Origin: Paludibacter sp.
GTDB taxonomy: Bacteria; Bacteroidota; Bacteroidia; Bacteroidales; Paludibacteraceae
DNA: 40,785 nucleotides
NCBI GenBank assembly: GCA_028692715.1
Contig: JAQUWU010000042.1
Coordinates: forward strand, 1 to 40,785
Direction of reading: 5' to 3'
Made by a program: the position numbers and the translations under genes
Shown: positions 9,076-18,276 of the stretch, piece by piece
Layout: each line of letters opens with the position of its first letter
Position numbering within the stretch: position 1 is the stretch's first letter
The notes under the pieces: model-generated
Told to the model about the DNA's origin: nothing
The model's database searches: none
The model's input: only the letters and a program-made list of their open reading frames with translations

Positions 9076-10653
9076 TTAAAACTCCGATGAAAAATGGAAT
9101 TTGATATTTTTGAAATCGTTTTGAGCCATTTGAAGCACGTAACCCGAATCGGCCATAAATACATCGCGACCTTCTTTATCTTTTGCCATATATTGAGCTT
9201 TACGCTTTTTGAAATTGTCGAGTTCTACTGCATCGTCACTTTCAACCCAACAAGCTTTGTACAATGATATTGGTTCCCAACGACATTGAGCGCCGTATTC
9301 ATGCAACAGACGGTATTGAATTACTTCAAACTGAAGTTGACCGACGGTGCCAATAATTTTTCGACCATTGTATTGATTGGTAAATAACTGAGCTACACCC
9401 TCGTCCATTAACTGATTTACACCTTTGTCCAATTGTTTGGTTTTCATTGGATCGGAATTTTCAATATATTTGAACATTTCAGGCGAGAAACTTGGAATTC
9501 CTTTAAAATGAAGTTCTTCGCCACTGGTTAAAGTATCTCCAATTTTAAAATTTCCCGTATCAGGAAGACCGACGATGTCACCTGCAAAAGCTTCATCAAC
9601 CGTTTCTTTTTTCTGAGCCATAAATGCGGTAGGAGAGGAGAAACGCATCATCTTACCATGACGAATATGCTTGTAGTTTACGTTTCGCTCAAATTTTCCG
9701 GAACAAATTTTTACAAAAGCAATACAACTTCTGTGGTTGGGATCCATATTGGCATGGATTTTAAAGATAAATCCGGAAAATGCTTCTTCAAATGGATTTA
9801 CTTCGCGTTCCTGCGTTTGAATTGGTCGGGGAGAAGGTGCTATTTCAACAAAACAATCGAGCAATTCTTTAACCCCAAAATTATTCAATGCACTTCCAAA
9901 AAATACAGGTGCTAATTGACCGGCAAGGTATTTCTCGTTATCAAATTCAGAATACACGCCATTGATTAATTCAAGATCCTCACGCAATTTTTCAGCATCG
10001 TGAACTCCAACTAATTTGTCAAGTTCCTTGCTTTCAACATCTTGTAATTCAATAGATTCGCTAATTGATTGTTTGTTAGGAGTGAAAAGTTGCAGATTAT
10101 TTTTATAGATATTATAAACTCCTTTGAACGAAAAACCCTGATTTATTGGCCAGCTTAGTGGACGAACACCAATTCCGAGCTCTGCTTCAAGTTCGTCTAG
10201 CAAATCAAAAGCATCTTTTCCTTCACGATCCATTTTATTGACGAAAATCATCACCGGTGTATTTCGCATGCGACAAACTTCCATTAGTTTGCGTGTTTGC
10301 GCTTCCACTCCTTTTGCAGTATCTACAACAATTATTACGCTATCAACTGCTGTTAAAGTTCGGAACGTGTCTTCGGCAAAATCCTGGTGACCGGGAGTGT
10401 CGAGAATATTGATTTTATAATCGCGATATTCGAATCCCATTACTGAAGTAGCCACGGAAATTCCACGTTGTTTCTCAATTTCCATCCAGTCCGATGTGGC
10501 TGTTTTCTTTATTTTATTTGATTTAACTGCGCCTGCCACATGAATAGCACCACCAAATAAAAGTAGTTTTTCGGTTAATGTTGTTTTTCCGGCATCGGGG
10601 TGACTGATAATTGCAAAGGTACGACGGCGAAGAATTTCGGATTTTAAAGACAT
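9076..10653 (-). CDS. prfC: Peptide chain release factor 3
   Basis: A 525-residue translational GTPase that removes RF1 and RF2 from the ribosome after termination. The GTP-binding motifs are intact: P-loop HPDAGKTT at 18-25, DTPGH at 85-89 and NKMD at 139-142. The switch I region has the RF3-specific [15 protein letters not shown] (about 53-67), and length matches E. coli RF3 (529). EF-G and BipA differ in length and in this region. Monocistronic, with a good promoter-like pair upstream and a weak terminator downstream. Confidence 0.97.
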   Translation of the reverse strand: MSLKSEILRRRTFAIISHPDAGKTTLTEKLLLFGGAIHVAGAVKSNKIKKTATSDWMEIEKQRGISVATSVMGFEYRDYKINILDTPGHQDFAEDTFRTLTAVDSVIIVVDTAKGVEAQTRKLMEVCRMRNTPVMIFVNKMDREGKDAFDLLDELEAELGIGVRPLSWPINQGFSFKGVYNIYKNNLQLFTPNKQSISESIELQDVESKELDKLVGVHDAEKLREDLELINGVYSEFDNEKYLAGQLAPVFFGSALNNFGVKELLDCFVEIAPSPRPIQTQEREVNPFEEAFSGFIFKIHANMDPNHRSCIAFVKICSGKFERNVNYKHIRHGKMMRFSSPTAFMAQKKETVDEAFAGDIVGLPDTGNFKIGDTLTSGEELHFKGIPSFSPEMFKYIENSDPMKTKQLDKGVNQLMDEGVAQLFTNQYNGRKIIGTVGQLQFEVIQYRLLHEYGAQCRWEPISLYKACWVESDDAVELDNFKKRKAQYMAKDKEGRDVFMADSGYVLQMAQNDFKNIKFHFSSEF

Positions 10654-10699
10654 TTTATTGTGTTGATTAGCTTATTTTTTTATCCTATTTTTAAGGGTG

Positions 10700-10730
10700 C
10701 AAAGGTACATTTTTTTCAAGAGATAGGCAA
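10700..10730 (-). promoter_or_regulatory. Promoter of prfC
   Basis: On the minus strand TTG (10730-10728) and TACCTTTG (10707-10700) are separated by 20 bases, matching the Bacteroidota TTTG-N19-21-TAnnTTTG promoter form. The box ends 46 bases before the prfC start. Confidence 0.6.
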
Positions 10731-10789
10731 TAGAACTATTGCAGAATTGAAATAGTGCTTCAGATTGAATATCTTTAATTTTTCAGATG

Positions 10790-10818
10790 AAAAAAGGTCG
10801 ATTTACTAATCGACCTTT
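10790..10818 (-). terminator. Terminator of the FadL-type gene
   Basis: AAAGGTCGATT (10793-10803) and AATCGACCTTT (10808-10818) form a perfect 11-bp stem with a 4-base loop. On the minus strand the stem ends in a run of six T residues. It is 31 bases past the stop codon. Confidence 0.85.
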
Positions 10819-10849
10819 AATACAAAATTAAATGAAATTTATTCGATAT

Positions 10850-12415
10850 TTAAAACTTAAATCCTAAAGTTACAACCATGTTGTTGTTACTTGTTTTAAT
10901 ACTTGCAGGATTAACAGCGGTTAAAGATGGATTTAACGTTACCAGACTGTTTGTATTATATGCATAAAACGTCTCATCTACAATTTTGTTCATGTATGCA
11001 AAATCAACAAACCAGTTTGATTCATGATAACCAAAACCAGCGGTTAAATAATTAATTCCGTTATTGATATAGTATTCAGTATCAGTTCTAACGGTGTTGT
11101 AACGCATTAATTTAGCTGCATCTGCTTTATTTCCGGCACTTGAATTTGCATACCCTGCTCGTAATGAGAAATTGTCACTCAAACGATATTCACCACCAAT
11201 TTTTATGGTTCTTACGTCATTTAATACTTCGCCCATTGTACTATTTTCATCTTCAAATTCAGAAGCATCACCTGTTTCACTTCTTAACCTTGTGGTTGAA
11301 TACTTGTCATAATTATATTCAACACTGATTAGTCCTTTTTTTCCGGCTAAAAATGCTGTGCTTAAATTAATTTTCATTGGACTCTGAATCTGATAGTCAC
11401 TTCCATCACCCGGTGTTTTAATATATCCAGAAATTGTGGTGTCATAATCAAGGTTTGCATCATAGTTATCGCTCAAGGTATAAATGGTAGGCGTATGTAA
11501 TGCTAACCCAATTCTAAGAAAATCGAGGGGACTAAAAATTGCTCCTACTTTTAGATTAACGCCTGCACCTCTTGTCGTAATTTCATTATTTAAATTCAGA
11601 CCTCCATTGGCTTCAAAAGCTTCTGAATAATTACTTACACTTGAGTAATTTAGATACTGTAAATTCAATGTGGTACCGAAATAAAAGACATTGCTGAAAT
11701 TACCTGCCCAACCCATTGAATATTCGTCAACATAACCTTTTTCGTAAACTGTATAATGTGGTGTAACACTTTCTGTTGACCCTAAAATTGAAGACCATGA
11801 ACTTGCTCCGTTATTATCAACTGATTCATTCATTAATTCACCTTCTTTAGCTAGAATTGAAATCCAAGGAATATTATTATTGTCAAATGGTTCGTAACTG
11901 TTTTCGACATATGTTAAATCGTTTTTAGGGATATCATTGGTGAAATAAGCCATATAGTCTGTCATTGATGAAATAGCAGAACCACTTTTTATATTGACAC
12001 TTCTGTTGATGTTTTTTAACCGGTTATAAGCAAATGAGAAGTTCGAACTAAGTAATCCTTGTGTTCCACTTTCATTTCTCCAGGTTGGCGATGCAAATAC
12101 CAATGATATGCTATTTAAATTTGTATTATATAAATCTCCTGTTCCATTTACACCATTCCACTTCGAAGTACTACTTTGCGAAAGCAAATTAACAGTTCCA
12201 GAAAATTCAGAACTTCTGTAAATTCCCAGGCCTGCCGGATTGTCCTTAATGGCTGATGCATCGCCACCCAAAGCTCCAAATGCTCCTGCCATACTCATAT
12301 ATCTTGCAGTTCCGTTAATGTCGGTCTGAACTACTTTAAAAGCATCAAATTCAGTTTGAGCCATTATCATTGAGCAGTTTAATATAACTGCAACAGCTAT
12401 TAATATCTTTTTCAT
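10850..12415 (-). CDS. FadL/OmpP1-family outer-membrane transport protein
   Basis: A 521-residue predicted outer-membrane beta-barrel with a signal peptide (residues 1-19, ending IMAQ). The mature N-terminus has the motif shared by Bacteroidota OmpP1/FadL/TodX proteins: NGTARYMSMAGAFGALGGDA followed by SAIKDNPAGLGIYRSSE. The rest alternates short beta strands and ends in the aromatic MVVTLGFKF, typical of an outer-membrane sorting end. FadL relatives pass hydrophobic molecules across the outer membrane; the substrate here is unknown. It is 57 bases downstream of the Gly/Tyr-rich protein gene with no clear promoter between, so the two may be co-transcribed. Confidence 0.85.
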   Translation of the reverse strand: MKKILIAVAVILNCSMIMAQTEFDAFKVVQTDINGTARYMSMAGAFGALGGDASAIKDNPAGLGIYRSSEFSGTVNLLSQSSTSKWNGVNGTGDLYNTNLNSISLVFASPTWRNESGTQGLLSSNFSFAYNRLKNINRSVNIKSGSAISSMTDYMAYFTNDIPKNDLTYVENSYEPFDNNNIPWISILAKEGELMNESVDNNGASSWSSILGSTESVTPHYTVYEKGYVDEYSMGWAGNFSNVFYFGTTLNLQYLNYSSVSNYSEAFEANGGLNLNNEITTRGAGVNLKVGAIFSPLDFLRIGLALHTPTIYTLSDNYDANLDYDTTISGYIKTPGDGSDYQIQSPMKINLSTAFLAGKKGLISVEYNYDKYSTTRLRSETGDASEFEDENSTMGEVLNDVRTIKIGGEYRLSDNFSLRAGYANSSAGNKADAAKLMRYNTVRTDTEYYINNGINYLTAGFGYHESNWFVDFAYMNKIVDETFYAYNTNSLVTLNPSLTAVNPASIKTSNNNMVVTLGFKF

Positions 12416-12472
12416 ATATAATTTTATTTTTATTAATAATCCAAGTGTTAAATATAATCTAAAGTCATTTAT

Positions 12473-13996
12473 TTATCTTCTGCTACCTCCAGAACTGCTG
12501 CTTGAACTACGTGAGCCACCGCTACTTGATCCTGAGCTACTTCCACCTGAATATGAACTTGAAGAGCTTGAAGAGCTTGAGCTGCTACTGTTGTATGAAG
12601 GAGTACTGTAAGTTGGACTACTATATGTACTTCTCGATGGTGAACTGGAAGTATTTCTGGTATTACTGCTTGTAGTTGTTCTAGTTGGACTTGTGTAAGT
12701 ACTTCTCGATGAACTACTGCTTGGTGTACTGGTTACTGTGCGTGAGCTCTCAGTTCTGGTTGGCGTACTTGTTGAATAAGTTCGTTGAGTACTACCTGAA
12801 TTATATGTTCTTGAGTTTGTTGAATTATTGTTAGAAGTAGTAGTACGCAATTGAGTATTAATTGTTCTGCTCGGTGAAGTAGTTGTAACACTTCTTCCAT
12901 TAATATTTGAAGTTCGGGTATCCGTGTTTCTGACTAGACCAATTCCACTACCAGTATTTCGGGTAGAAGTATTTGTTGAGTTTACAGATCTTTGTGTGAT
13001 TGTACTTCTTGCCCCAGTACTTAGTTCAGTTGTAATAGCTCTGGAACCACTTCCACTTAATGTTGTATAAGGATTTCTTGAAGATGAAGAATTGAGACTT
13101 GACCCAATTATACTTGAAGATGAATTTGAAGTTCCACCTAAACGAGAACCATTAGGAGCTGTGTTGGAAATTTGACGACGATCTTGTTCTGTATGTTTTC
13201 GTTGATTATATGAAGAGTTTACACTTCCATAATATGGATAACCATAACCTCCATAACCACCGTAACCTCCATAGCCACCGTAACCTCCATAGCCACCGTA
13301 TCCACCATATCCGTAATAATTTCCATAACCATAATATGAACCATAACCGCCATATCCACCCCAACCCATGTAAAATGGATCGTACATCCATGAATTGTAG
13401 CCATAGTAAGGTGAATACATTCCATGTCCGAAGCCACCATAACCGAAGCCGCCATATCCAGAACCTCCGAAGCCGCCATAACTGTAAGGACTATAGTTAT
13501 AATTCCACCAGTAAGGATTTGTCCATGTAGGAGTTATATAGGCATACGAACCATCTACATAAACATTCCAATCGTTGTCATTTAAAAAATAAATGTCATT
13601 ATATCTTGGGTCTCCAATGAATATTTCGTATTTAGGATTGTGGAAACGTCGAATACGTTTAGCATACTCGAGGTCGGATTCACTACCATTAAAGTTGTTC
13701 AGATAATAACCATCTTCTTGATAATTTTCAGTACTATCATTTTTTTGTGCCAAAATAATTGCTGAATCTTGAGTTTCATCATTGTTTTCTTGACGATCAG
13801 CAAAAATGATTTCTTTAGCACCGTTTTTGTAACGAGCTGTTTGCTCATTTTTTGTATCATTGTTTTTGATTGTATTTTGAATCTTATTTACATCGGTTCG
13901 ACGGAAATAAATATCATCAACAAATTGGCTTGACTGGCTAAATCCGCTAAGCGAAATCAATGATGCAATGATTAGAATAAAAGTGAATCGTTTCAT
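12473..13996 (-). CDS. Exported Gly/Tyr-rich and Ser/Thr-rich protein of unknown function
   Basis: No family recognised. The 507-residue protein has a signal peptide (1-20, ending SGFSQ) and a charged N-terminal part (about 21-160) with YNDIYFLNDNDWNVYVDG. A Gly/Tyr-rich stretch follows (about 165-258), containing GGY triplets in tandem. The C-terminal half (about 260-507) is dominated by Ser, Thr, Arg and Asn and ends in Ser/Gly runs (SSGGSRR). Such low-complexity composition suggests an extended surface or matrix protein able to self-associate, but this is inference. There is no recognisable T9SS C-terminal sorting domain, lipobox or membrane anchor. It begins with an unusually good Shine-Dalgarno site and lies upstream of a FadL-type gene, divergent from prmA. 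Confidence 0.65.
   Translation of the reverse strand: MKRFTFILIIASLISLSGFSQSSQFVDDIYFRRTDVNKIQNTIKNNDTKNEQTARYKNGAKEIIFADRQENNDETQDSAIILAQKNDSTENYQEDGYYLNNFNGSESDLEYAKRIRRFHNPKYEIFIGDPRYNDIYFLNDNDWNVYVDGSYAYITPTWTNPYWWNYNYSPYSYGGFGGSGYGGFGYGGFGHGMYSPYYGYNSWMYDPFYMGWGGYGGYGSYYGYGNYYGYGGYGGYGGYGGYGGYGGYGGYGYPYYGSVNSSYNQRKHTEQDRRQISNTAPNGSRLGGTSNSSSSIIGSSLNSSSSRNPYTTLSGSGSRAITTELSTGARSTITQRSVNSTNTSTRNTGSGIGLVRNTDTRTSNINGRSVTTTSPSRTINTQLRTTTSNNNSTNSRTYNSGSTQRTYSTSTPTRTESSRTVTSTPSSSSSRSTYTSPTRTTTSSNTRNTSSSPSRSTYSSPTYSTPSYNSSSSSSSSSSSSYSGGSSSGSSSGGSRSSSSSSGGSRR
13242..13313 (-). repeat. In-frame 9-bp minisatellite coding for GGY
   Basis: Eight consecutive 9-bp units (plus-strand form CCRTANCCN) encode residues of about 228-252 of the Gly/Tyr-rich protein. 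Two copies of the 18-bp unit at 13260-13277 and 13278-13295 are identical. Since the unit is a multiple of three, slippage would change protein length without breaking the frame. Confidence 0.85.
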
Positions 13997-14002
13997 AATA
14001 AT

Positions 14003-14009
14003 ACCTCCT
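14003..14009 (-). promoter_or_regulatory. Strong Shine-Dalgarno site of the Gly/Tyr-rich gene
   Basis: AGGAGGT on the minus strand, six bases before the start codon. Bacteroidota genes usually lack Shine-Dalgarno sequences, and most starts in this window have only A-rich leaders, so this one stands out and fixes the start at 13996. Confidence 0.75.
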
Positions 14010-14116
14010 GTTATTTAGTATTTGGTGGTTGTTTTTGTTATTAATAATCAACAATAATCATGCCACCTGGATTTATTTTTTTATATATTTCTATGTATAA
14101 AAAGCTTTCTTCAATT

Positions 14117-14150
14117 TTTGAGGAATTGTACCCAAAAATACTTATATTTG
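14117..14150 (+). promoter_or_regulatory. Promoter-like pair upstream of prmA
   Basis: TTTG (14117-14120) and TATATTTG (14143-14150) are 22 bases apart, slightly longer than the usual 19-21. The prmA start is 117 bases further on, which would give a long leader. Confidence 0.45.
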
Positions 14151-14267
14151 TATGATATTAGACAAACTAAACAGCCAAATGTTTAATTATTTCAGAAAAT
14201 TTAAATATAGAATTGTATTTTCATTCAAATTTGCCTGACAATTTGTTAATAAATTAATATATATATT

Positions 14268-15113
14268 ATGGAATACATAGAAGTTAGTTTCAAAATTGAA
14301 CCATTTGAAGAATATATATCAGATGTTCTAGCTTTAGAACTTGGAGAGGTAGGTTTTGAAAGTTTTGCCCCAACAGCAGAAGGGTTAAATGCATATATAC
14401 CTTTGATTCATTTTGATGAGTCAAAAGTAAAGAAAATACTTTCGCCTTTTCCTTTTGAAGCGAGCATTGAATATAATATTACTCAAATTGAGTCGAAAAA
14501 CTGGAATGAAGAATGGGAAAAACATTATTTTGAACCAATAGTAATTGGGAATGAATGTGTTATTCATAGTTCGTTTCATAAAAATGTACCGGAAGCAAAA
14601 TATGACATTGTGATTGATCCTAAAATGGCATTTGGCACAGGTCATCATGAAACGACCAGCCTTGTAATTGGCGAATTGTTAAATATGAACCTTAAAGGCA
14701 AAAAAGTGCTGGATATGGGTTGTGGAACGGCTGTGTTGGCAATACTAGCCTCATTAAGAGGTGCCGGCGAATTATTAGCTATTGATATTGACACATGGTG
14801 TGTTGACAATTCTATAGAAAATATTGAGCAAAATAATGTAGCCGGAATTGAAGTCAAACTTGGTGGGGCGGAATTGCTGGAAGGGTTACATTTTGATATT
14901 ATCCTTGCTAATATTAATAGAAATATTTTATTAGCGGATATTGTTAAATATGCGGCTTGTCTGTCTGGTGGAGGTGAACTTTATATGAGTGGTTTTTATG
15001 TAGAAGACATACCCTTAATTGAAGCTGAAGCAAATCTATTTGGTTTAAAATTAGAATACTATAAAGAAAAGAATAATTGGGCTGTAGTTAAAACAGTGAA
15101 ATCAGGTTTGTAA
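14268..15113 (+). CDS. prmA: Ribosomal protein L11 methyltransferase
   Basis: A 281-residue SAM-dependent methyltransferase that trimethylates ribosomal protein L11. The SAM-binding motif I is VLDMGCGTAVLAI (147-159). It is preceded by the PrmA-specific AFGTGHHETT (121-130) and followed by ANINRNI (214-220), the catalytic-loop motif of the family (usually NI). The N-terminal domain of about 100 residues binds L11. Divergent from the Gly/Tyr-rich gene and convergent with the 2-oxoacid oxidoreductase operon, from which it is separated by a two-way terminator. Confidence 0.96.
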   Translation: MEYIEVSFKIEPFEEYISDVLALELGEVGFESFAPTAEGLNAYIPLIHFDESKVKKILSPFPFEASIEYNITQIESKNWNEEWEKHYFEPIVIGNECVIHSSFHKNVPEAKYDIVIDPKMAFGTGHHETTSLVIGELLNMNLKGKKVLDMGCGTAVLAILASLRGAGELLAIDIDTWCVDNSIENIEQNNVAGIEVKLGGAELLEGLHFDIILANINRNILLADIVKYAACLSGGGELYMSGFYVEDIPLIEAEANLFGLKLEYYKEKNNWAVVKTVKSGL

Positions 15114-15137
15114 GTTTCGGGTCATTATTTAGTATAA

Positions 15138-15173
15138 AAAAGCAGCTGCAAAATTTATTTTGCAGCTGCTTTT
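15138..15173. terminator. Bidirectional terminator between prmA and the oxidoreductase operon
   Basis: AAAAGCAGCTGCAAAA (15138-15153) and TTTTGCAGCTGCTTTT (15158-15173) form a perfect 16-bp stem with a 4-base loop. A and T runs at either end suit termination from both converging genes. Confidence 0.9.
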
Positions 15174-15186
15174 ACTTTATTGATAA

Positions 15187-15729
15187 TTATTCTTTTACAA
15201 TTAATTCCATTCCAATTCCCAACGCTTTTTCATTCAATGGGATTAAATGATGATGGCGTTCGGGTAAGGATTTTTTTAATCCTTTTAAAACGTTTTCAAT
15301 ATGTACAATTGGACGTACTTTCAAGAGACCACCCAATATAATCATATTCATTGTTTTTGAAGTGTCGTTTGCAATAGAATATTCCGTTGCATCAATCCGG
15401 TAAATATTTATATCGGTACGTGTAGGGAATTTTTTAAAACCATTACTGTCGTAAATTAACGTTCCGCCAGGTTTTACTTTGCTTTCAAACCGATCCAGTG
15501 AAGGTTGATTCAAGATAATTGCCGTATCATAAGCATTCAAAACAGGTGAACTAATGCGTTCATCGCTCAGAATCACAGTGACATTTGCTGTTCCTCCTCG
15601 TTGTTCAGGACCGTACGAAGGCATCCAGCTTACTTCCTGACCTTGCATTAAGCCTGAATAAGCCAAAATTTTTCCCATTGATAGGACACCTTGTCCACCA
15701 AAACCAGCTATAATAATTTCTTCTTTCAT
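15187..15729 (-). CDS. korC: 2-oxoacid:ferredoxin oxidoreductase, gamma subunit
   Basis: A 180-residue gamma subunit of the pyruvate/2-oxoglutarate ferredoxin oxidoreductase family. The N-terminus carries IIAGFGGQGVLSMGKILAYS, the typical GxGGQG motif, and SYGPEQRGGTANV follows at about 38-51. It is the last of four genes in the order ferredoxin-alpha-beta-gamma, 58 bases after the beta gene, and ends at a strong terminator. The complex decarboxylates a 2-oxoacid to its acyl-CoA and reduces ferredoxin. Whether the substrate is 2-oxoglutarate or a branched-chain 2-oxoacid (Vor) cannot be settled by reading alone. Confidence 0.88.
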   Translation of the reverse strand: MKEEIIIAGFGGQGVLSMGKILAYSGLMQGQEVSWMPSYGPEQRGGTANVTVILSDERISSPVLNAYDTAIILNQPSLDRFESKVKPGGTLIYDSNGFKKFPTRTDINIYRIDATEYSIANDTSKTMNMIILGGLLKVRPIVHIENVLKGLKKSLPERHHHLIPLNEKALGIGMELIVKE

Positions 15730-15787
15730 TTTTTGTGTTGTGTTAAATTAACTCCATTTTACTTTTAAAGGTCTGAATTTGGAGAGC

Positions 15788-16549
15788 TTATTCGTTTTTC
15801 AAATCACCCAGTGGATAAGCAGGAAACATATTCTCAACCATCCAGTCATTTGACTTTTCAGGTGAAAGTTTCCAACCTGAATTACAAGTTGAAACAACTT
15901 CAACAACTGATGTTCCTTTACCGGCAAGCGAATTTTCGAAGGCTTTACGTATAGCTTTTTTAGTCTTTTTTACACTTGCAACATTATGAACGCTTTGACG
16001 GGTTACATAACAAGTTCCGGGTAACTGAACCAATAATTTAGTCATGTCCAGTGGATTTCCATTTAAAGGTATTGACCTTCCGTTAGGTGTAGTAGACGAT
16101 TTCATGCCTTCCAGCGTAGTGGGAGCCATCTGACCACCAGTCATGCCATAAATTCCATTGTTAATGAAAATAATGGCAATATTCTCGCCACGATTAGCTG
16201 CGTGAATTGTTTCGGCTGTACCAATGGCGGCTAAATCACCATCGCCCTGATAAGTGAAAACCAATCGGTCTGGTAGTAATCTAATAATTGCAGTAGCTAA
16301 TGCAGGTGCGCGTCCGTGTGCAGCTTGTTGCCAGTCAATATCAAGATATTTGTAAGCGAATACAGCACAACCTACTGGTGCAACACCAATAGTTTTTTCT
16401 TGTACACCCATTTCTTCAATTATTTCGGCAATAAGTTTGTGAACCACTCCATGACTGCATCCCGGGCAATAATGCATCGGAACGTCATTCATTACCTTGG
16501 TTTTTGTATAAACAAGGTTTGCAGGATTTATTATATCGTTAGTTGTCAT
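15788..16549 (-). CDS. korB: 2-oxoacid:ferredoxin oxidoreductase, beta (TPP-binding) subunit
   Basis: A 253-residue thiamine-diphosphate-binding subunit. The N-terminal PGCSHGVVHKLI (about 29-40) matches the family's Cys-containing start. The TPP motif GDGDLAAIGTAETIHAANRG begins near residue 100 and leads to the expected Asn-rich end (FINNGIYGMTGGQM). This subunit performs the decarboxylation and feeds electrons to the ferredoxin partner. The start lies four bases after the alpha stop, so translation is probably coupled. The family has related 2-oxoglutarate and 2-oxoisovalerate enzymes; the class is firm, the substrate is not. Confidence 0.88.
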   Translation of the reverse strand: MTTNDIINPANLVYTKTKVMNDVPMHYCPGCSHGVVHKLIAEIIEEMGVQEKTIGVAPVGCAVFAYKYLDIDWQQAAHGRAPALATAIIRLLPDRLVFTYQGDGDLAAIGTAETIHAANRGENIAIIFINNGIYGMTGGQMAPTTLEGMKSSTTPNGRSIPLNGNPLDMTKLLVQLPGTCYVTRQSVHNVASVKKTKKAIRKAFENSLAGKGTSVVEVVSTCNSGWKLSPEKSNDWMVENMFPAYPLGDLKNE

Positions 16550-16553
16550 TTTC

Positions 16554-17672
16554 TTAGTTTACTTTAATAATTTTTGTTTTCAACGCCTCCAACACTTCAT
16601 CCGGTGATGGAACAATACCACCTAAACGTCCGAAATGTTCTACCGGAATACGGCCACAGCAGGCCAGTCTTACATCTTCAACCATTTGTCCTACGTTCAT
16701 TTCTACTGTGAGTATTCCTTTTGTTTTGTGAGAATACTCGCAAATAGTATTGGTTGGAAATGGATAAAGTGTGATCGGACGTAATAGCCCGACTTTAATT
16801 CCTTGTGATCGTGCAACTTCTACCGCTTTTTGACAAACGCGAGCCATGATACCGAAAGCAACAATAAGGTATTCGGCATCATCACATAAAAACTCTTCGT
16901 AACGTACTTCATTTTTTTCAATTTCGCGGTAGCGACCTTGTAATCTGAGATTTATTTCTTCCATTTCTTCTGCCAGTAATGCCAGCGAGGTAATAACATT
17001 CGGTTTTCTACCAGCTGGTTTACCAAGTGTTGCCCATGGACATTTTTCAATGATTTCTTCTTCTGTCATTCGTGGCTGATAAGGTGGCAACACCACTTTT
17101 TCCATCATTTGACCAATAATACCATCTGCCAAAACCATTGCCGGCGTACGATATTTGAAAGCCAAATCGAATGCTAAAACGGTAAGATCCGCCATTTCCT
17201 GAACTGAAGCAGGAGCAAGGGTTATCATCTTGTAATCACCATGGCCTCCGCCTTTAACAGATTGAAAATAGTCGGCCTGACTGGGCTGAATAGTCCCCAA
17301 ACCAGGACCTCCACGCATTACATTTACTATTACGCAAGGAAGTTCAGCACCTGCAAGGTAAGAAATTCCCTCTTGCATTAAACTAACTCCCGGACTGGAT
17401 GAACTAGTCATTGATTTTTTTCCACAACCGGCAGCACCATACACCATATTAATAGATGCCGTCTCACTCTCTGCCTGAAGTACCACCATACCTGTTGTAT
17501 TCCATGGTTCCAGTTCCATTAATGTTTCCATTATTTCAGACTGTGGTGTGATAGGGTATCCGAAATATCCATCGCAACCGCAACGGACTGCTGCATGAGC
17601 AATAGCTTCATTTCCCTTCATTAGTCTTACTTCTTCCATATTCTCTATTTTTGGATCGTTCATTTTATTCAT
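16554..17672 (-). CDS. korA: 2-oxoacid:ferredoxin oxidoreductase, alpha subunit
   Basis: A 372-residue alpha subunit. The conserved N-terminal block LMKGNEAIAHAAVRCGCDGY and the following FGYPITPQSEIMETL (about 38-52) bind the TPP pyrimidine side. GPGLGTIQPSQADYFQ (about 122-137) is also typical. Three possible starts lie close together (17672, 17663, 17639); homologues often begin near the third, just before the MKGNEA block, so the N-terminus is uncertain by up to 11 residues. Sequences of this kind are often annotated VorB (3-methyl-2-oxobutanoate dehydrogenase), so a branched-chain substrate remains possible. Confidence 0.88.
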   Translation of the reverse strand: MNKMNDPKIENMEEVRLMKGNEAIAHAAVRCGCDGYFGYPITPQSEIMETLMELEPWNTTGMVVLQAESETASINMVYGAAGCGKKSMTSSSSPGVSLMQEGISYLAGAELPCVIVNVMRGGPGLGTIQPSQADYFQSVKGGGHGDYKMITLAPASVQEMADLTVLAFDLAFKYRTPAMVLADGIIGQMMEKVVLPPYQPRMTEEEIIEKCPWATLGKPAGRKPNVITSLALLAEEMEEINLRLQGRYREIEKNEVRYEEFLCDDAEYLIVAFGIMARVCQKAVEVARSQGIKVGLLRPITLYPFPTNTICEYSHKTKGILTVEMNVGQMVEDVRLACCGRIPVEHFGRLGGIVPSPDEVLEALKTKIIKVN

Positions 17673-17698
17673 TTATAATTTGAAAGTTTATTATAAAG

Positions 17699-17923
17699 TC
17701 AGATCCTGACTTTATAAACAGTGATACATGCATCCGGACAAACATATGCACAAGCAGCACATCCTACGCAATCATCTGGATTTATCATTGTACTGTAATT
17801 ATATCCTTTTGAATTTGCTTCTTTGTTGAGTGATAAAACATGGGAAGGACAAGCCACCACACATAAATTGCAGCCCTTACAACGTTCAACGTTAACTACT
17901 ACTGCTCCTTTAATTTTCGCCAT
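17699..17923 (-). CDS. korD: 2[4Fe-4S] ferredoxin subunit of the oxidoreductase
   Basis: A 74-residue ferredoxin with two complete cluster motifs: C15, C18, C21, C25 and C52, C55, C58, C62, each of the CxxCxxCxxxCP form. It passes electrons from the oxidoreductase core to free ferredoxin. The reading frame continues upstream to 17950, but a promoter-like TACATTTG box covers that region, so MAKIKGAV at 17923 is the preferred start. First gene of the korDABC-type operon, 26 bases before the alpha subunit. Confidence 0.9.
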   Translation of the reverse strand: MAKIKGAVVVNVERCKGCNLCVVACPSHVLSLNKEANSKGYNYSTMINPDDCVGCAACAYVCPDACITVYKVRI

Positions 17924-17949
17924 TTTTTCTTTTTTTTTTATAAAACTCA

Positions 17950-17957
17950 CAAATGTA
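17950..17957 (-). promoter_or_regulatory. Bacteroidota -7 box of the oxidoreductase operon
   Basis: TACATTTG on the minus strand fits TAnnTTTG and ends 26 bases before the ferredoxin start. No -33 match at the expected distance. Confidence 0.5.
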
Positions 17958-18276
17958 ATTAAAATTGAACTAACTGAACATTATTTTATTTTTTTTTAAA
18001 GTTCAAATTATTTTGTTTTAATTTTAAATCAAACTTTCGTTTTTTTTGTGTCTGTTTTTGTGTCTATAGTGTTAATTTATTTGAAATTTCTAGATGCAAA
18101 GTAACCAAATAAGTCTATTATATTAAAATATTGAGGAAATTAGCTTCAAAAAAGGTATTAAATGAAAATATCTGGGATGAATTTTTAAATAATGGGGTGA
18201 AAATGCTAATTTCAACGAATTCAATAACCTATATAACAAGAACTCTTTTGTAATTTAATGTAAAAATATATATATT
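17958..18276. other. AT-rich intergenic stretch with no recognised gene
   Basis: About 320 bases with long T and A runs between the oxidoreductase operon promoter and the CYTH gene stop. The only open frame of note is a 40-codon TTG-initiated stretch (18131-18253) without a ribosome-binding site or recognised similarity. I see no convincing terminator hairpin for the CYTH gene. Confidence 0.5.

Noticed and set aside
13210-13530. Open frames on both strands over the Gly/Tyr-rich region
   Set aside because: The 9-bp repeats contain no stop codon in several frames; the minus-strand frame with signal peptide and Shine-Dalgarno site is the real gene.
18131-18253. 40-codon TTG-initiated frame upstream of the oxidoreductase operon
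   Set aside because: Protein-like composition but no start signal, no family and an AT-rich setting where short frames occur by chance.
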